NCBI GenBank assembly: GCA_037200845.1
Contig: JBBCGQ010000001.1
Coordinates: 2,740,237 to 2,804,236 of the forward strand
Length of the DNA stretch: 64,000 nt
Direction: 5' to 3'
Source of the DNA: Bauldia sp.
Lineage (GTDB): Bacteria > Pseudomonadota > Alphaproteobacteria > Rhizobiales > Kaistiaceae
In this document: in pieces, positions 25,349 to 35,051 of the stretch
How the letters are laid out: every line of letters begins with the position of its first letter
Numbering within the stretch: position 1 is the first letter of the stretch
Notes under the pieces: generated by a model
What the model saw: only the letters and a program-made list of their open reading frames with translations
Told to the model about the DNA's origin: nothing
The model's database searches: none
Made by a program: the position numbers and the translations under genes

Positions 25349-26260
25349 ATGGCCCGTACCAGTCTGCCAGCAATCGCCGCCGGTGAAGGCGGCCTCTCGC
25401 ACTACCTGTCCGAAATCCGCAAGTTTCCGATGCTCGCGCCTGACGAGGAGTACATGCTCGCCAAGGCGTACAAGGAGCACGACGACCGCGGCGCCGCCCA
25501 TCGTCTGGTGACCAGCCATCTGCGTCTCGTCGCCAAGATCGCGATGGGCTACCGCGGTTATGGCCTGCCGATCGGCGAGGTCATCTCCGAAGGCAACGTC
25601 GGCCTCATGCAGGCGGTGAAGCGGTTCGAGCCCGAGAAGGGCTTCCGCCTCGCCACCTATGCCATGTGGTGGATCCGCGCCTCGATCCAGGAATACATCC
25701 TGCGCTCGTGGAGCCTCGTGAAGATGGGCACCACCGCCAGCCAGAAGCGACTGTTCTTCAATCTGCGCAAGGTGAAGGGCCAGATCCAGGCGTTCGAGGA
25801 AGGCGACCTCCGCCCCGAGAACGTCGAGAAGATCGCGACCAAGCTCGGCGTCAGCAAGGAAGACGTGATCTCGATGAACCGCCGCCTCGGCGGCGACTCG
25901 TCGCTGAACGCGCCGATCCGCGCCGACCAGGAGTCCGGCGAGTGGCAGGACTGGCTGGTCGATGAGACGCCGAGCGCCGAGACGCGGCTGGCCGAAAGCG
26001 AGGAAGCCCTGTCGCGCCGCCAGTTGCTGCGCGACGCGATGGGCGGCCTCAACGACCGCGAGAAGCGCATCTTCGAGGCTCGCCGCCTGGCCGAGGACCC
26101 GATCACGCTCGAGGAACTGTCGACCGAGTTCGGCGTCAGCCGCGAGCGCGTCCGCCAGATCGAGGTCCGCGCCTTCGAGAAGGTGCAGAAGGCGGTAAAG
26201 AAGGGCGCGAAGGAACTGGAGAAGCCGCGGGCGGAACTCGCGGCTCCTGCTTCGCCTTAG
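25349..26260 (+). CDS. rpoH: Heat-shock sigma factor RpoH (sigma-32)
   Basis: 303-residue sigma-70 family factor that directs transcription of heat-shock genes. Region 2 is typical (SEGNVGLMQAVKRFEPEKGFRL, ATYAMWWIRASIQEYILRS), and the sigma-32-specific RpoH box QKRLFFNLRK is present at residues 132-141, which separates it from other sigma factors. Region 4 ends with the helix-turn-helix GVSRERVRQIEVRAFEKVQ. Position after the RluA/RluD gene is conserved in the class. The 143-base upstream gap contains an AT-rich stretch (25213-25225) but I could not assign a promoter. Confidence 0.96.
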   Translation: MARTSLPAIAAGEGGLSHYLSEIRKFPMLAPDEEYMLAKAYKEHDDRGAAHRLVTSHLRLVAKIAMGYRGYGLPIGEVISEGNVGLMQAVKRFEPEKGFRLATYAMWWIRASIQEYILRSWSLVKMGTTASQKRLFFNLRKVKGQIQAFEEGDLRPENVEKIATKLGVSKEDVISMNRRLGGDSSLNAPIRADQESGEWQDWLVDETPSAETRLAESEEALSRRQLLRDAMGGLNDREKRIFEARRLAEDPITLEELSTEFGVSRERVRQIEVRAFEKVQKAVKKGAKELEKPRAELAAPASP

Positions 26261-26279
26261 CTTTCCAGGGCTGCAGGGA

Positions 26280-26440
26280 GGAGAGACACCCCTCCCCAAG
26301 CGGCCTTCGGCCGCTTGACCCTCCCACAAGGGGAGGGTTCACACTTATTGAAACACCACGCTCCACCAAACTCCGCTTGAGCCCTCCCCTTGTGGGAGGG
26401 CCAAAACCGCATTTGCGGTTTTGGGGAGGGGTGTCTCTCC
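26280..26440. repeat. BIME-like palindromic element, copy C
   Basis: Third copy, between convergent rpoH and the thiamine-precursor binding protein gene. It has the longest perfect terminal repeat seen here, ggagagacacccctcccc and its complement (18 bp). Inner hairpins are aagcggcc/ggccgctt and ccctccc/ggggaggg on the left and aaaaccgc/gcggtttt on the right. Confidence 0.85.
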
Positions 26441-26456
26441 TTCCCTCGCTCCAGCC

Positions 26457-27401
26457 CTACTGTGCCGCCGGCAACTCGACCGCAAACGTATCCAGCGGCG
26501 GCTGCTTATCCAGCAATCCGTTCATCGTCAGGAAGCCGGCAAAGCCGAGATACTTCGCCTTGTCGAGTTCGCCCGGATTCTCCGGGAAGTAGTCGACCGT
26601 GGCCGCGAACTGCTTCCGCGTCAGATCGTTGTCGAGATCGGTGTGCGACTTCACGAACAGCGCCAGCGCCTCGTCCGGATGCTCGTGGATGAACGCCGTC
26701 GCTTCCGCGATCGCCGCCAGGAAGCGCGGCAGGCGCGGGTCGTTCACCTTGTCCGCCGCCGCGACGTAGATCAGCTCGTCGTAAGCGGGCACGGCGTTCT
26801 GCTCGGGGAACCACGCCTGCACCGGATGGCCGTCCTGCTCAAGCTGGATCAGCTCGACATTGCGATAGCCGTCCATGATCGCATCGACCTGGCCCGCGAG
26901 CAGCGGCGGGATGAGATTGTAGTTGAGGTTGACGGTCTTCACGTCCTTCTCGCTGAGGCCGACGGTGCCGAGGATGGCATTGAGGTAGGCGCCCTGGAAC
27001 GAGGCGGCGGAGTAGCCGATGGTCTTGCCCTTCAGGTCCTCCAGCGACTGGATCGGCCCGTCCTTGAGCGCGATCAGGCAATTGAGCGGCGAGTCGATCA
27101 GCGTGCCGAAGCGCACCACCGGCACGCCGGCCTTCACCTGCAGCATCAGGTCAGGCTGGTAGGAGATGGCGACGTCGGCCTTGCCGGCGGCGACCAGCTT
27201 CGGCGGCGACGACGCGTCCGACGGCACCTGGATATCGACGTCGAGGTCGTGCCTGGCGAAGTACCCGCCCTCCTGCGCGATCACGATCGGCGCGTGGTCC
27301 GGGTTGATGTACCAGTCGAGCAGCAGCGTCAGCTTGTCGGCAGCGAAGGCCGGCGAGGCGGCGAAGAGCGCCAGGGCGGCGGCGAGCAACAGGCGTTTCA
27401 T
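26457..27401 (-). CDS. ABC transporter substrate-binding protein, ThiY/NMT1 type
   Basis: 314-residue periplasmic binding protein with a signal peptide (cleavage near AFAADKL). The N-terminus LLLDWYINPDHAPIVIAQEGGYF is the hallmark of the THI5/NMT1 group that binds thiamine pyrimidine precursors (formylaminopyrimidine/HMP), and GYSAASFQGAYLNAILG and the acidic DGYRNVELIQ segment fit ThiY. It follows the permease gene by 24 bases on the same strand, below a TPP riboswitch, which supports a role in pyrimidine-precursor salvage for thiamine synthesis. Confidence 0.88.
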   Translation of the reverse strand: MKRLLLAAALALFAASPAFAADKLTLLLDWYINPDHAPIVIAQEGGYFARHDLDVDIQVPSDASSPPKLVAAGKADVAISYQPDLMLQVKAGVPVVRFGTLIDSPLNCLIALKDGPIQSLEDLKGKTIGYSAASFQGAYLNAILGTVGLSEKDVKTVNLNYNLIPPLLAGQVDAIMDGYRNVELIQLEQDGHPVQAWFPEQNAVPAYDELIYVAAADKVNDPRLPRFLAAIAEATAFIHEHPDEALALFVKSHTDLDNDLTRKQFAATVDYFPENPGELDKAKYLGFAGFLTMNGLLDKQPPLDTFAVELPAAQ

Positions 27402-27425
27402 CTGGGTCTTCCTCTTGGTTCTGGA

Positions 27426-28169
27426 TCAGCGGATTTCAGGCGCCCACGGCGTCAGTCGCGACGTGGCAAGATCGACGGCGGCGCGCAGCGCCACCGACAT
27501 GGCGACGACGAGGAACAGCGCGGCGAAGACGACGGCCGTCTCCGAGCGCGCATTGGCGAACAGCATGGCGTAGCCGAGCCCGGAGGTTGACCCGACCCAC
27601 TCGCCGATCAGCGCGCCGACCGGCGCATAGACCGCGGCGAGGCGGATGCCGGTGACGAGATCGGGCAGCGCGTTCGGCACGCGTAGCACCGTCACCACCT
27701 GCCAGCGCTTGGCGCGATAGAGCCGCGCGAGATCGATGAGGCCGGCATCGGTGCGCGCCAGCCCATCGGCGAAGGCCGAAGTGACCGGGAAGAAGATCGC
27801 GATGGTTGCCATCACGATCTTCGACGTGACGCCGAAGCCGAACCACAGCGCCAGGATCGGCGCGATGGCGAACACCGGGATCGCCTGGCTGACCACCAGC
27901 ACCGGCAGCAGCAGCCGCTTGCTGATCGGCAGGTAGCTCATCGCCAGCGCCAGCACCGCGCCGACGACGGTGCCGATGGCGAGGCCGGCGACCGTCTCGA
28001 TCAGCGTCGTCACGGCATCGACGCGCCAGAGATCGGGCCGGTCGCGGAGCGCGACCAGCACCGCCAGCGGCGACGGCAGGAAATACGGCGGCGGGGCAAA
28101 GATCAGGATGACCGCCTGCCAGATCAGGATCAGGCCGATGGCAACGCCGAGGGCGCGGAGCGCGATCAT
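27426..28169 (-). CDS. ABC transporter permease, ThiX type
   Basis: 247-residue inner-membrane permease of the BPD_transp_1 (MetI-like) fold. About six hydrophobic segments are seen, and the conserved cytoplasmic EAA loop reads LARLYRAKRWQVVTVLRVPNALPDLVTGIRLAAVYA. It belongs to the taurine/nitrate/HMP type permeases and pairs with the binding protein immediately downstream. The ATPase subunit (ThiZ) is not present next to them in this window. It is the first gene behind the TPP riboswitch, but about 395 bases of repeat-rich leader separate the two. Confidence 0.88.
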   Translation of the reverse strand: MIALRALGVAIGLILIWQAVILIFAPPPYFLPSPLAVLVALRDRPDLWRVDAVTTLIETVAGLAIGTVVGAVLALAMSYLPISKRLLLPVLVVSQAIPVFAIAPILALWFGFGVTSKIVMATIAIFFPVTSAFADGLARTDAGLIDLARLYRAKRWQVVTVLRVPNALPDLVTGIRLAAVYAPVGALIGEWVGSTSGLGYAMLFANARSETAVVFAALFLVVAMSVALRAAVDLATSRLTPWAPEIR

Positions 28170-28209
28170 GCTGACACCACGGGGAGGATGGCGACCCCCA
28201 CCTTGATCC

Positions 28210-28310
28210 TCGCCCTTTCAGGGGGAGGGCAACGCCCCTTATTGAAACTTCGGCGCGCGACGCGGGACTGGGTGAGCCCCTCCCCCCGAAAGGGGGAGGC
28301 TGGGAGGGGA
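28210..28310. repeat. Diverged palindromic repeat in thi leader (E1)
   Basis: Inverted GC-rich arms: gccctttcagggggagggc at 28212-28230 and ctccccccgaaagggggagg at 28280-28299. They resemble the ccctccc/ggggaggg hairpins of the BIME-like element but lack its clean terminal repeats. Confidence 0.55.
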
Positions 28311-28360
28311 TCACGCCGGCCAAGTGTAGCCGGCCGGCGCTGCCAAGCAGCCGGTGCCTT

Positions 28361-28485
28361 ACCGCCCCCTTGCGGGGAGGTCAAAATCGCGCTGCGATTT
28401 TGGGTGGGGGCAGCCTTGTTCGAACACCGCGCCCCCCATCCGAAATTCGCGAGCGCGAATTTCGACCTCCCCGCGAGGGGGAGGA
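28361..28485. repeat. Diverged BIME-like pair in opposite orientation (E2)
   Basis: Two arms, each with a cctcccc/ggggagg hairpin, then an aaaatcgc/gcgatttt (left) or aaattcgc/gcgaattt (right) hairpin, then a gggtggggg-like end. The units are the same as in copies A-D but face the other way: the cccc ends point inward. A third cctccc-type fragment follows at 28507-28530. It lies in the leader between the TPP riboswitch and the permease gene. Confidence 0.6.
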
Positions 28486-28563
28486 AAAGCGAAGCGTGCT
28501 GCTCCGCTCCCGCAAGGGGGAGGTAAAGCGGAGTGCATGGAGAGAATGCTGCCAGAACCATAT

Positions 28564-28650
28564 ATCCGTCCCTTCGCCGGCATGACCCGGATCAGGTTCG
28601 AAGGGTTCGGCCGCCATGGCCATCTCAGCTCCGTACGGAGCTCCCCTCGG
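28564..28650 (-). promoter_or_regulatory. TPP (THI-box) riboswitch
   Basis: Read on the minus strand, the segment has the thi-box signatures: ggggagctccgtacggagCUGAGA (28623-28628), then ACCCTTCGAACCTGATCCGG and GTCATGCCGGCGAAGGGA closing the aptamer. These pair as in the TPP riboswitch (P1/P2/P4/P5). It precedes the ThiX/ThiY-type genes in the same direction. The expression platform is not obvious because the leader is filled with palindromic repeats. Confidence 0.92.
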
Positions 28651-28708
28651 AATTGGCGATAATTTCGCAGGCTAAGCGCCTGCCGGCAAGTCTATTTCGG
28701 AATGGCTG

Positions 28709-30270
28709 CTAGCCGCCCCAGGCGGTCAGCGCCTTGTCGAAGACGCGCTCGCCCGGCGTGCCCTTCTCGAAGGTGATGATGGCCCGCTGGCCGCTCTCGT
28801 AGAGCAGCGGCAGGTCGAACCAGTCGCGGTCCTTGAGCAGCTTGAGGTTCGCCGTCACGTCCTGCTGCTCGCCGGAAAGCGCGATCCAGAAGAAGCCGTC
28901 GTCGATCTTCGCCGAGGCGCCGATGAGCGGCTGGCCGCGCGCGTCCTCCGCCGGCTTCAGCACGACGCGCGGCACATCGCGAATGCCTTTGCCCGGGAAA
29001 GTGCTGGGCACGGTGAGCACCACCTCGACGACATGGCTCGCCGGCAGCGACTGGTCGCTGTTCTTGCGGATGGTCAGCTTGACCTTGAGCTTGCGGTCCG
29101 GGATGTCGATGTTGCCGACGATCTCGGGACCGGCCGGGCCGGAGGCGACGAAGCTCCACGTCACCGCCGCGTTGATCGCGACGACGCCGTTGGCGGCCGC
29201 CGCCTGGTTGAGCGGCTCCTCGTAGAGCGTGGCGTGCTGGGCGACCAGCGAGTCGGGGTCCGCCGGCGCCGCCGCTGCCTGCTGGCCGGAAGTAGAGTCG
29301 GGGAGCAGCCGCCGGCCGGCGCCGCCGTGGTGTCGTTCGACTGCTGCGCGCCAACGACGCGCGCATCGCTCGCCGGCGCACCCTGCTGGCCGGGCAGCAG
29401 CCGGTCCGTGTCCTTGCCGCTGGCGTCGGCCGCGGGCGCCGGCGTCGTATCGGCAACCGGCGTCGCCGTGGTCGCGCTGCCACCGTCGAAGGAATGGATC
29501 ACCTCGGCGAGCCGCACGCGGTTGGCGTACGCGAAGGCGCCGATGCCGCCGATCATCGCGATGATGAGAATGAGGAGCAGGATCATCGGCAGGCGCGACG
29601 GCCGCACCGGACGATCCATCACCTCCTGCATGTCGCCACGGCGCGGGGTCTTGCCGCGCTTCTCGCCCTTCACCTTGCCGGCGGAAGCGGGAAGACGATC
29701 CCGGTCGCGGTCGCGGCTCTCCACCACCGGCGCGACGGCGGTCGGCCGCGGCGAGGGCTGCGGTGCCTGCTTGGGGTCCCAATCGTAATCGTAGTCCGGG
29801 GCGAGGCGCGGCTCGTCGGCGCGCGGCTTCTCCTCGACGTAGCCCTGCGAGGGCAGGTACTGCGGCGCCGGCTTCGGCGGCGGCGGGCGGTCGATCGACC
29901 AGTCGTCGGCGCGCGCTGCGACCGGCGCACGATCGACGCGCTGCGAATCGCCGGTGCTCTCGGCCTCCTGGATGGCGCGGCGGAAAACGTCCTGCGGCGA
30001 AGGCGCCGGTGGCCGGTCCGGCCGCTTGCCGGCAACACGCACCGGCGAGCCGTTGGGCACGGTCGAGGTTTCGCGCTCGACGCGGCGGATCGCCTCTTCC
30101 AGCTCAAGCCTTTGGCGGGAAATTTCGGCGGTCGGCAGCGGCGGATCGATCGCCTTCAACTGGCCGATGAGGGCGTTGCGCGCCTTGTCATAAACGGCCC
30201 GCCGAGCATCGGCGCTGTTTCCGTCCAGACCCGCGACCGCTTTGCTTAGTACGGCGTAATATTCGGCCAT
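28709..30270 (-). CDS. Unrecognised membrane protein, frameshifted
   Basis: Protein of about 520 residues when one frameshift is corrected. Residues 1-70 are helical; 70-225 are a Pro/Arg/Asp-rich, probably disordered region; 226-248 form a transmembrane helix (LPMILLLILIIAMIGGIGAFA); a Pro/Ala linker follows, then an extracytoplasmic beta-rich domain (YEEPLNQAAAANGVVAI, WSFVASGPAGPEIVGNIDI, VVEVVLTVPSTFPGKGI, IITFEKGTPGERVFDKAL). The frame breaks near 29308-29318 in a GCCGGC-rich stretch; one base appears to be missing. Similar proteins occur beside purA in rhizobia but I know no function. Confidence 0.7.
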
Positions 30271-30301
30271 TTCCCTGCTCTGCAGAGTCCCCTATTAGCC
30301 G

Positions 30302-31600
<1,299 letters not shown>

Positions 31601-31621
31601 GCGACCTGTCCCCGACAGAAT

Positions 31622-31644
31622 CGCCCCGGCACGGAGCCGGGGCG
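31622..31644. other. Stem-loop upstream of purA
   Basis: Nine-bp stem cgccccggc / gccggggcg with a five-base loop, between the purA start and the end of the DUF4139 gene. There is no T-run on the minus strand, so it may be a weak terminator of the DUF4139 gene or an element of the purA leader. A smaller cctctc/gagagg hairpin lies at 31728-31743. Confidence 0.4.
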
Positions 31645-31752
31645 AAAAGCGGGCGGACTATAGCGGCTGGCGCCGGGGGGCGCGACCGGTTTGACCCTGA
31701 CGCGATCGTCGCACGGAACTCCTCTCTCCTCTCGTCGGAGAGGGAAGCAGCG

Positions 31753-33450
31753 CTAGTCCAGCGAAACCAGCGACTGATTGGCCGGCCAGCTAACCTCATA
31801 GGCGTTGACGACGTCGCGTTTCTCGCCCGGCGCGTAGGTATAGGTCCAGGCAAGGATGCCGCGCTTGTCGTCGACGTCTTCGTCCGTCGGCTTGGTCGAG
31901 GCATTGAGGCGCTTGACCGCGATGTCCTCGTTCTCCGCATAGGGCATGCGGTCGAGAATGGTGATCTCCATCGGCCGGCTGTGGAGATTCTCGACCGTGG
32001 TCTTGTAGGTCCGCGTATCGGTCTTGCGGCTGGCGATGATCGGGATGCCCGCCTCGCCCGACTGATGGTCGAGCGTCGCGCGAACGATATGGACGCGGTC
32101 ATCGACGCCGAAGCCGAGATCGACCTCCGCCCCGGCACTGGTGAACGGCATCGTGCCGTTGCCGACGAAGGTGCCGTCGCGGAACAGCGCCACCTTGCCG
32201 GCGACGAGCGGCGCGCCGTCGGCGGCGGTGAACTTCGCCTGCAGGTACGCCGTTTCGGAGACCGAGGGCGCGGCGCGGACGCCGAGGTGCGGCGTCAGAT
32301 GCTCGGTCGCGATCTGCAGCGAACGGGCACCCTTGTCGCTTTCGACCGAGACGAGGCCAGGCACGCGATATTCCGCGCGGAAGTCGCCGAAGTCGGCAGC
32401 GGCCTCGATGACCTTGGCCGGTGCATCAGCAATGTTGGCGGCAAGACCACCCGCCCTGAACTCCATCCGCGCCGCATCGCGCGCGACGGCGGTCGCCGGC
32501 GGAGCGGGCGCGGCTTCGCTCGGCGCCGAATACGAGTCCGGGTCGAACAGGCTGACCAGATAGGGATCGAGTTGCGGCACGGCGGTGCCGCCCTCGACCG
32601 GCGCGGTCGACAGCGTCAGGCGCACGCCGTCCCAGTCTTCACCCGTCGCTTGCGTGACCTCGGCGCGGCGCACGATGGCGAGCGACGGCTCTGCGCCCGC
32701 CTCGCCGGTCGCAAGTTGCGCATCGTAGGTCGGCAGCCAGCGCGCCGAGGCGGTGTGGTAGCTGACGGTGAGTGTGCCCTTTGCGGCCGCATCAGCCGCG
32801 AGCGCGATGCGTACCGCCATATGGTCGCGCGGCGCCGGCAGGTCGGCGAGCGACTTCGACAGCACGTCGCGCTGCCGGCTGAGGTCGCGCTGCTCGAGGT
32901 GCGCGGCGCGCACCGCGTCGGCGACCGCGGCGAGGCCGTCGCCTATGGTTGCGGCGGCGGTGTTCCAGTCGGCGATGTCGCCGGCGCCATCGGCCAGCGC
33001 CTTGCCAAAACCGGTGGGCGCGGACTCGATCAGTTGCTCGAGGAACCGCTTGCGCCCGTCGAGGGCGTCGAGCCGATCGCCGATCGCGGCGATCCCGTCG
33101 TCGATTTCCTCGATCTGCCTGGTGAGCGCGACGCGCGCCGGATCGGTGGCCTCGTCGGCCGGCACGACGCGCGTATCGACCGAGGCGATGGCGAAGGCGT
33201 GGTCGCCGGTCCCCTCGACCTTGAGGCTGTTAGCATCGAGCTCCGACGGCAGGTCGTCGAGCAGCACCGTGGTGGCGCCCTCCGGCAACGCGACCGCCGC
33301 CGTGCGGACAATCGTTGCACCGGTCGGATAGGCGGTGACCGAGTCGATCTTGCTGGTGGCGCGCAACTCGTCGGCGACGGCGCCGGTGGCGGCGAGCACG
33401 ACGACGGACACGCCAAGCATCAGCCCGGCGCCCAAAGACATTCTGGACAT
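31753..33450 (-). CDS. Exported DUF4139 (mucoidy-inhibitor A-like) protein
   Basis: 565-residue exported protein with a signal peptide (cleavage near GAVADEL). The N-terminal DUF4140 domain (SKIDSVTAYPTGATIVRTA, LPSELDANSLKVEG), a central coiled coil (about residues 95-190), and the C-terminal DUF4139 domain (TVSYHTASARWLPTYDAQL, TQATGEDWDGVRLTLSTA, ending ILAWTYTYAPGEKRDVVNAYEVSWP) match the MuiA-type family. Function is unknown; some relatives affect capsule or envelope. The start MSRMSLG gives a clean signal peptide. Divergent from the PMT-type gene across 142 bases. Confidence 0.85.
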   Translation of the reverse strand: MSRMSLGAGLMLGVSVVVLAATGAVADELRATSKIDSVTAYPTGATIVRTAAVALPEGATTVLLDDLPSELDANSLKVEGTGDHAFAIASVDTRVVPADEATDPARVALTRQIEEIDDGIAAIGDRLDALDGRKRFLEQLIESAPTGFGKALADGAGDIADWNTAAATIGDGLAAVADAVRAAHLEQRDLSRQRDVLSKSLADLPAPRDHMAVRIALAADAAAKGTLTVSYHTASARWLPTYDAQLATGEAGAEPSLAIVRRAEVTQATGEDWDGVRLTLSTAPVEGGTAVPQLDPYLVSLFDPDSYSAPSEAAPAPPATAVARDAARMEFRAGGLAANIADAPAKVIEAAADFGDFRAEYRVPGLVSVESDKGARSLQIATEHLTPHLGVRAAPSVSETAYLQAKFTAADGAPLVAGKVALFRDGTFVGNGTMPFTSAGAEVDLGFGVDDRVHIVRATLDHQSGEAGIPIIASRKTDTRTYKTTVENLHSRPMEITILDRMPYAENEDIAVKRLNASTKPTDEDVDDKRGILAWTYTYAPGEKRDVVNAYEVSWPANQSLVSLD

Positions 33451-33592
33451 GAGAGTGAATTCCCCGCTTGGCCCGCCCAAACCCGCGCGGTAGCTTCGAT
33501 AACCCGCGATTGTGTTTGGCCAAGGCCCGGATTGCGGAGATTCGGCGGCGGCCGGTCCGGCGTGAATCGCGGTGGGGGAATCTGCTTACGAC

Positions 33593-35051
33593 ATGCTGAA
33601 AGCCGAACGCCTGGACCTGCGCTTCGTCGTCGCGGCGACGGTGCTGCTGATGGTCGCCCGCGCCCTCGCCGCGCAGTTCGTCACGTTGAGCTTCGACGAG
33701 ACGTATTACTTCGACTGGTCGCGCTTTCCCCGGCTGGGATTATTACGACCATCCGCCGATGGTGGCCTGGTGGATTGCGGCCGGCACCGCCGTCTTCGGC
33801 ACCGGACCGTTCGGCATCCGCGCGCTGACCGTCCTCAGCGCGATCCCGATCTTCGCCCTCATGTACGCCTGCGGGCGCGTCCTCTTCGATCGTCCCATCG
33901 CCGCCCGCGGCACCCTGTGGCTGAACGCGACACTCCTCGTCGGCGTGGGCGGCTTCATCGCGACGCCGGACGCGCCCTCGCTGGTATTCTGGACGGCGGC
34001 GTTGCTCGGCTTCCTGTTGGTCGTGCGCACCGGCGACGGACGCTGGTGGCTGCTCGTCGGCGCCGCCACCGGGCTTGGCATCGTTTCCAAGCTGACCGAT
34101 CTCTTCCTCCTTCCGGGCCTGCTGCTGCCGCTGCTGATCCGCCGCGACCTCCGCCACTGGCTGATCAATCCGTGGACGTGGGCAGGCGTGGTCCTCGCCG
34201 CCGCCATCGTCGCGCCCCTGGTCGCCTGGAACGCCGGCCACGGCTGGGTGACCTTCGCCAGCCAGTTCAGCCGCGTCACGGCCGGCCACCTGGTGCCGCT
34301 GAAGCCGCCCGAATTCGTCGCCGGCCAATTCGCGCTGCTCAACCCGTTCGTCGCCGTGTTTGTCGGTCTGGCCGTCGTCGCCTGGGTGCGGCGGCTACCG
34401 GCCTACCCGACCGACGGCATCGGCCTGCTCGCGTGGACCGCGCTGCCGCTCGTCGCCTACATGGCGTTCCACTCGCTACATCAGGAAGTGCAGGCCAACT
34501 GGCCGACCCCGGTCTATTCGACGCTGGTGCTGATGGCCGCGGCCGCCGCCGGCAGCGCGCCGCCGCGCTGGGACGGCTGGCGCATTCTGGCCTTTCCCGT
34601 CGGCGCCATCCTGATCGTCATCGGCCTGGTGCTGTCCGGCAACCCGGGCGGCATCGTGCCGCTCGCCCTCGATCCCGCCAGCCCGAACCGCGGCTGGGAG
34701 GCGGTCGCCGCCGAGACCGACGCCTTCCGGCGTCAAAGCGATGCGAAATGGATCGGCGCCGGCGCCTATGGCGTCGTCTCCGAACTCTCCTACCGGCTCG
34801 CCGGCACCGTCCCAGTGATTCCTGTCGAGGGCCGCCTGCGGTTTGGCTACCGCCCCCTGCCCGATCCTGCGCTTGCCGCCGAGCCCGGCCTGATCGTCTC
34901 GGCCAATCCCGACGGCGTTGCCGGCTGCTATCCGGGCGCCGTCCGCGTCGGTACCATCCTGCGCAAGACAGGCGACAGCGTCATCGACACGTTCGGCGTG
35001 TTCACCGTTCCCAGCGCGCCGCCTGCCGTGTTTGTCGATGGCTGCCGCTAG
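33593..35051 (+). CDS. PMT/ArnT-type membrane glycosyltransferase (GT39-like), frameshifted
   Basis: Polytopic membrane glycosyltransferase of the dolichyl-phosphate-mannose mannosyltransferase (PMT_2) superfamily, which transfers sugars from polyprenyl phosphates to lipid A, protein or glycan. The first loop has the catalytic acidic residues in FDETYYFDWSR; then the frame breaks at cccc (33728-33731). Removing one C gives the family motif as GWDYYDHPPM and leads into the long downstream frame with about ten hydrophobic segments. Corrected length is near 485 residues. The acceptor is unknown. The stop overlaps that of convergent serA. Confidence 0.82.

Noticed and set aside
28170-28560. Remnant of a ThiZ ATPase gene
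   Set aside because: No Walker A, signature or other ATPase motif in any frame; the gap is palindromic repeats.
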